21,851 nucleotides of DNA, from NCBI GenBank assembly GCA_964542315.1, contig CAZIUA010000043.1:1-21851 (forward strand). The letters are read 5' to 3'. Under the pieces are notes generated by a model. The model worked only from the letters and a program-made list of their open reading frames with translations. It did no database searches and had not been told where the DNA came from. The stretch comes from UBA11524 sp964542315. Lineage in GTDB: Bacteria; Bacillota; Clostridia; Christensenellales; Aristaeellaceae. Positions 20,944-21,851 of the stretch are shown piece after piece. Every line of letters begins with the position of its first letter. The first letter of the stretch is position 1. Made by a program: the position numbers and the translations under genes.

Positions 20944-21851
20944 TTACACATGATTCTTGGGGTCAGCCGCATCGGCAAAGGCATTGCCGATGATGTAGAA
21001 CGAGACCGTCACGATGGACAGCACGATCGCCGGGAAGATGAGCTGATACTGCAGCGCCGGCGACGTGATGAGCTTGCGGCCCTCATTGATGAGGTTGCCC
21101 AGGGAGGGCGTATCCACCGGCAGGCCCAGACCGATATAGGTGATGAACACCTCGCTGCCGATGGCGCCCGGGATGGACAGCGCCATGCGCAGCGTGATGA
21201 CCGACACCAGGTAGGGCAGCAGATTTTTGAGGATGATGCGCCAGGTGCTCGTGCCGAGGCAGCGGGAGGCCAGGTTGTAATCCCGGTCGCGGATGATGAC
21301 AATCTGGTTGCGGATGAAGCGCGCCATGCCAAGCCAGCCGGTCAGGCACATGGCGAAGATCAGCGTGCGCAGGCTGGGCTTGAGGATGTACGAGATAAGG
21401 ATGAGGATGATGGTGTTGGGGATGTTGTCCAGCACGTTGTACACTTCCGTCAGGATGCGGTCCAGCTTGCGGACATAGCCCCACACGACACCCACGAGGA
21501 TGCCGATGAGCGCCTCGAAGAACGCGACCACAAAGCCGATGAACAGGCCGGTGCGCGTACCGCTCCACACACGGGACCACAGATCCTGGCCGATGTTGTT
21601 CGTGCCGAACCAGAAGGCGCGCTCACTGGGGATGATGCGCAATTTGACATCACGCACCGCGGTGACGGTGCCATCCTCATTCATCGCGAAGGCGGATGCC
21701 TCAGCATAGAGGGAGTTGCCGTCGTTGGTGAATTCCTCCGGGGAGGAATACAGTTCAATCTTGAAATTCGACTTGCAGGTATACGGCACGGCGGTCGGGT
21801 CGTCCGGCAGCTTGAGCTTGGTCTGGAAGTTGTTCTTCACATAGCCCGTCA
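20944..21851 (-). CDS. oppC: Oligopeptide/dipeptide ABC transporter permease, OppC/DppC type (5' end outside window)
   Basis: The frame stays open to the right edge, so the N-terminus, including the first membrane helix, is missing. What is seen begins with about 90 residues of soluble, probably extracytoplasmic sequence, then FWFGTNNIGQDLWSRV. This Gly-Thr-(Asn/Asp)-x-x-Gly-(Arg/Gln)-Asp signature is found in DppC/OppC permeases just before the conserved core. Five membrane helices follow, with the EAA loop SRCLGTSTWRIILKNLLP contacting the ATPases. The soluble segment before that signature is longer than in compact DppC proteins. It precedes oppD by 14 bases. Partner permease OppB and a binding protein are expected further right, outside the window. 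Confidence 0.92.
   Translation of the reverse strand, partial: TGYVKNNFQTKLKLPDDPTAVPYTCKSNFKIELYSSPEEFTNDGNSLYAEASAFAMNEDGTVTAVRDVKLRIIPSERAFWFGTNNIGQDLWSRVWSGTRTGLFIGFVVAFFEALIGILVGVVWGYVRKLDRILTEVYNVLDNIPNTIILILISYILKPSLRTLIFAMCLTGWLGMARFIRNQIVIIRDRDYNLASRCLGTSTWRIILKNLLPYLVSVITLRMALSIPGAIGSEVFITYIGLGLPVDTPSLGNLINEGRKLITSPALQYQLIFPAIVLSIVTVSFYIIGNAFADAADPKNHV

Overview
The window reads as a chromosomal segment of a GC-rich Gram-positive anaerobe, most likely a Clostridia-class Firmicute. The evidence is strong AGGAGG-type ribosome binding sites before almost every gene, TTGACA/TATAAT-like promoters, a tig-clpP-clpX block, an OmpR-type two-component pair, PgsA and Opp-type transporters. Genus cannot be decided from the sequence alone. 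Most long plus-strand reading frames opposite these genes are GC-driven shadows.

Layout. 1-3452 (minus): the protein quality-control block tig, clpP, clpX. 3674-4801 (plus): a THUMP-domain RNA methyltransferase transcribed divergently from tig. 4840-5110: a non-coding region of nested hairpins with inverted-repeat ends, lying between two convergent genes. 5129-5998 (minus): a DUF368/PopT-type polyprenyl-phosphate transporter. 6231-6318 (plus): tRNA-Ser(GGA) behind a perfect consensus promoter.

The tRNA-Ser gene carries a very small integrated element. Its 3' part (66 bp) is repeated at 8502-8567 with one mismatch, and only about 2.2 kb lies between the copies. That interval holds a complete tyrosine integrase, a small excisionase-like gene behind a LexA/SOS-like box, a short DnaD-like gene, about 0.6 kb of GC-rich structured non-coding DNA, and a perfect consensus promoter pointing out of the left end. 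In the integrated state this promoter runs antisense through tRNA-Ser. In an excised circle it would cross the joined att site and reach the DnaD-like gene. This is the most likely undescribed system in the window.

8849-11838 (minus): a likely four-gene operon of pgsA, a rhomboid-like membrane protein without obvious catalytic residues, a response regulator and a short-loop histidine kinase. 11983-12924 (minus): a CorA-type divalent cation transporter. Its roughly 175-nt leader encodes a 27-residue peptide starting MDADP and can fold the corA ribosome binding site into a hairpin, which suggests translational control. 13170-14120 (minus): a cytosolic 5'-nucleotidase with its own promoter.

14203-21851 (minus, running off the right edge): a tightly packed operon of OppC/D/F-type transporter subunits, alanine racemase, M20 amidohydrolase, LD-carboxypeptidase and a beta-lactamase-fold serine hydrolase. 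Together these look like uptake and breakdown of peptides containing D-amino acids, such as cell-wall muropeptides.
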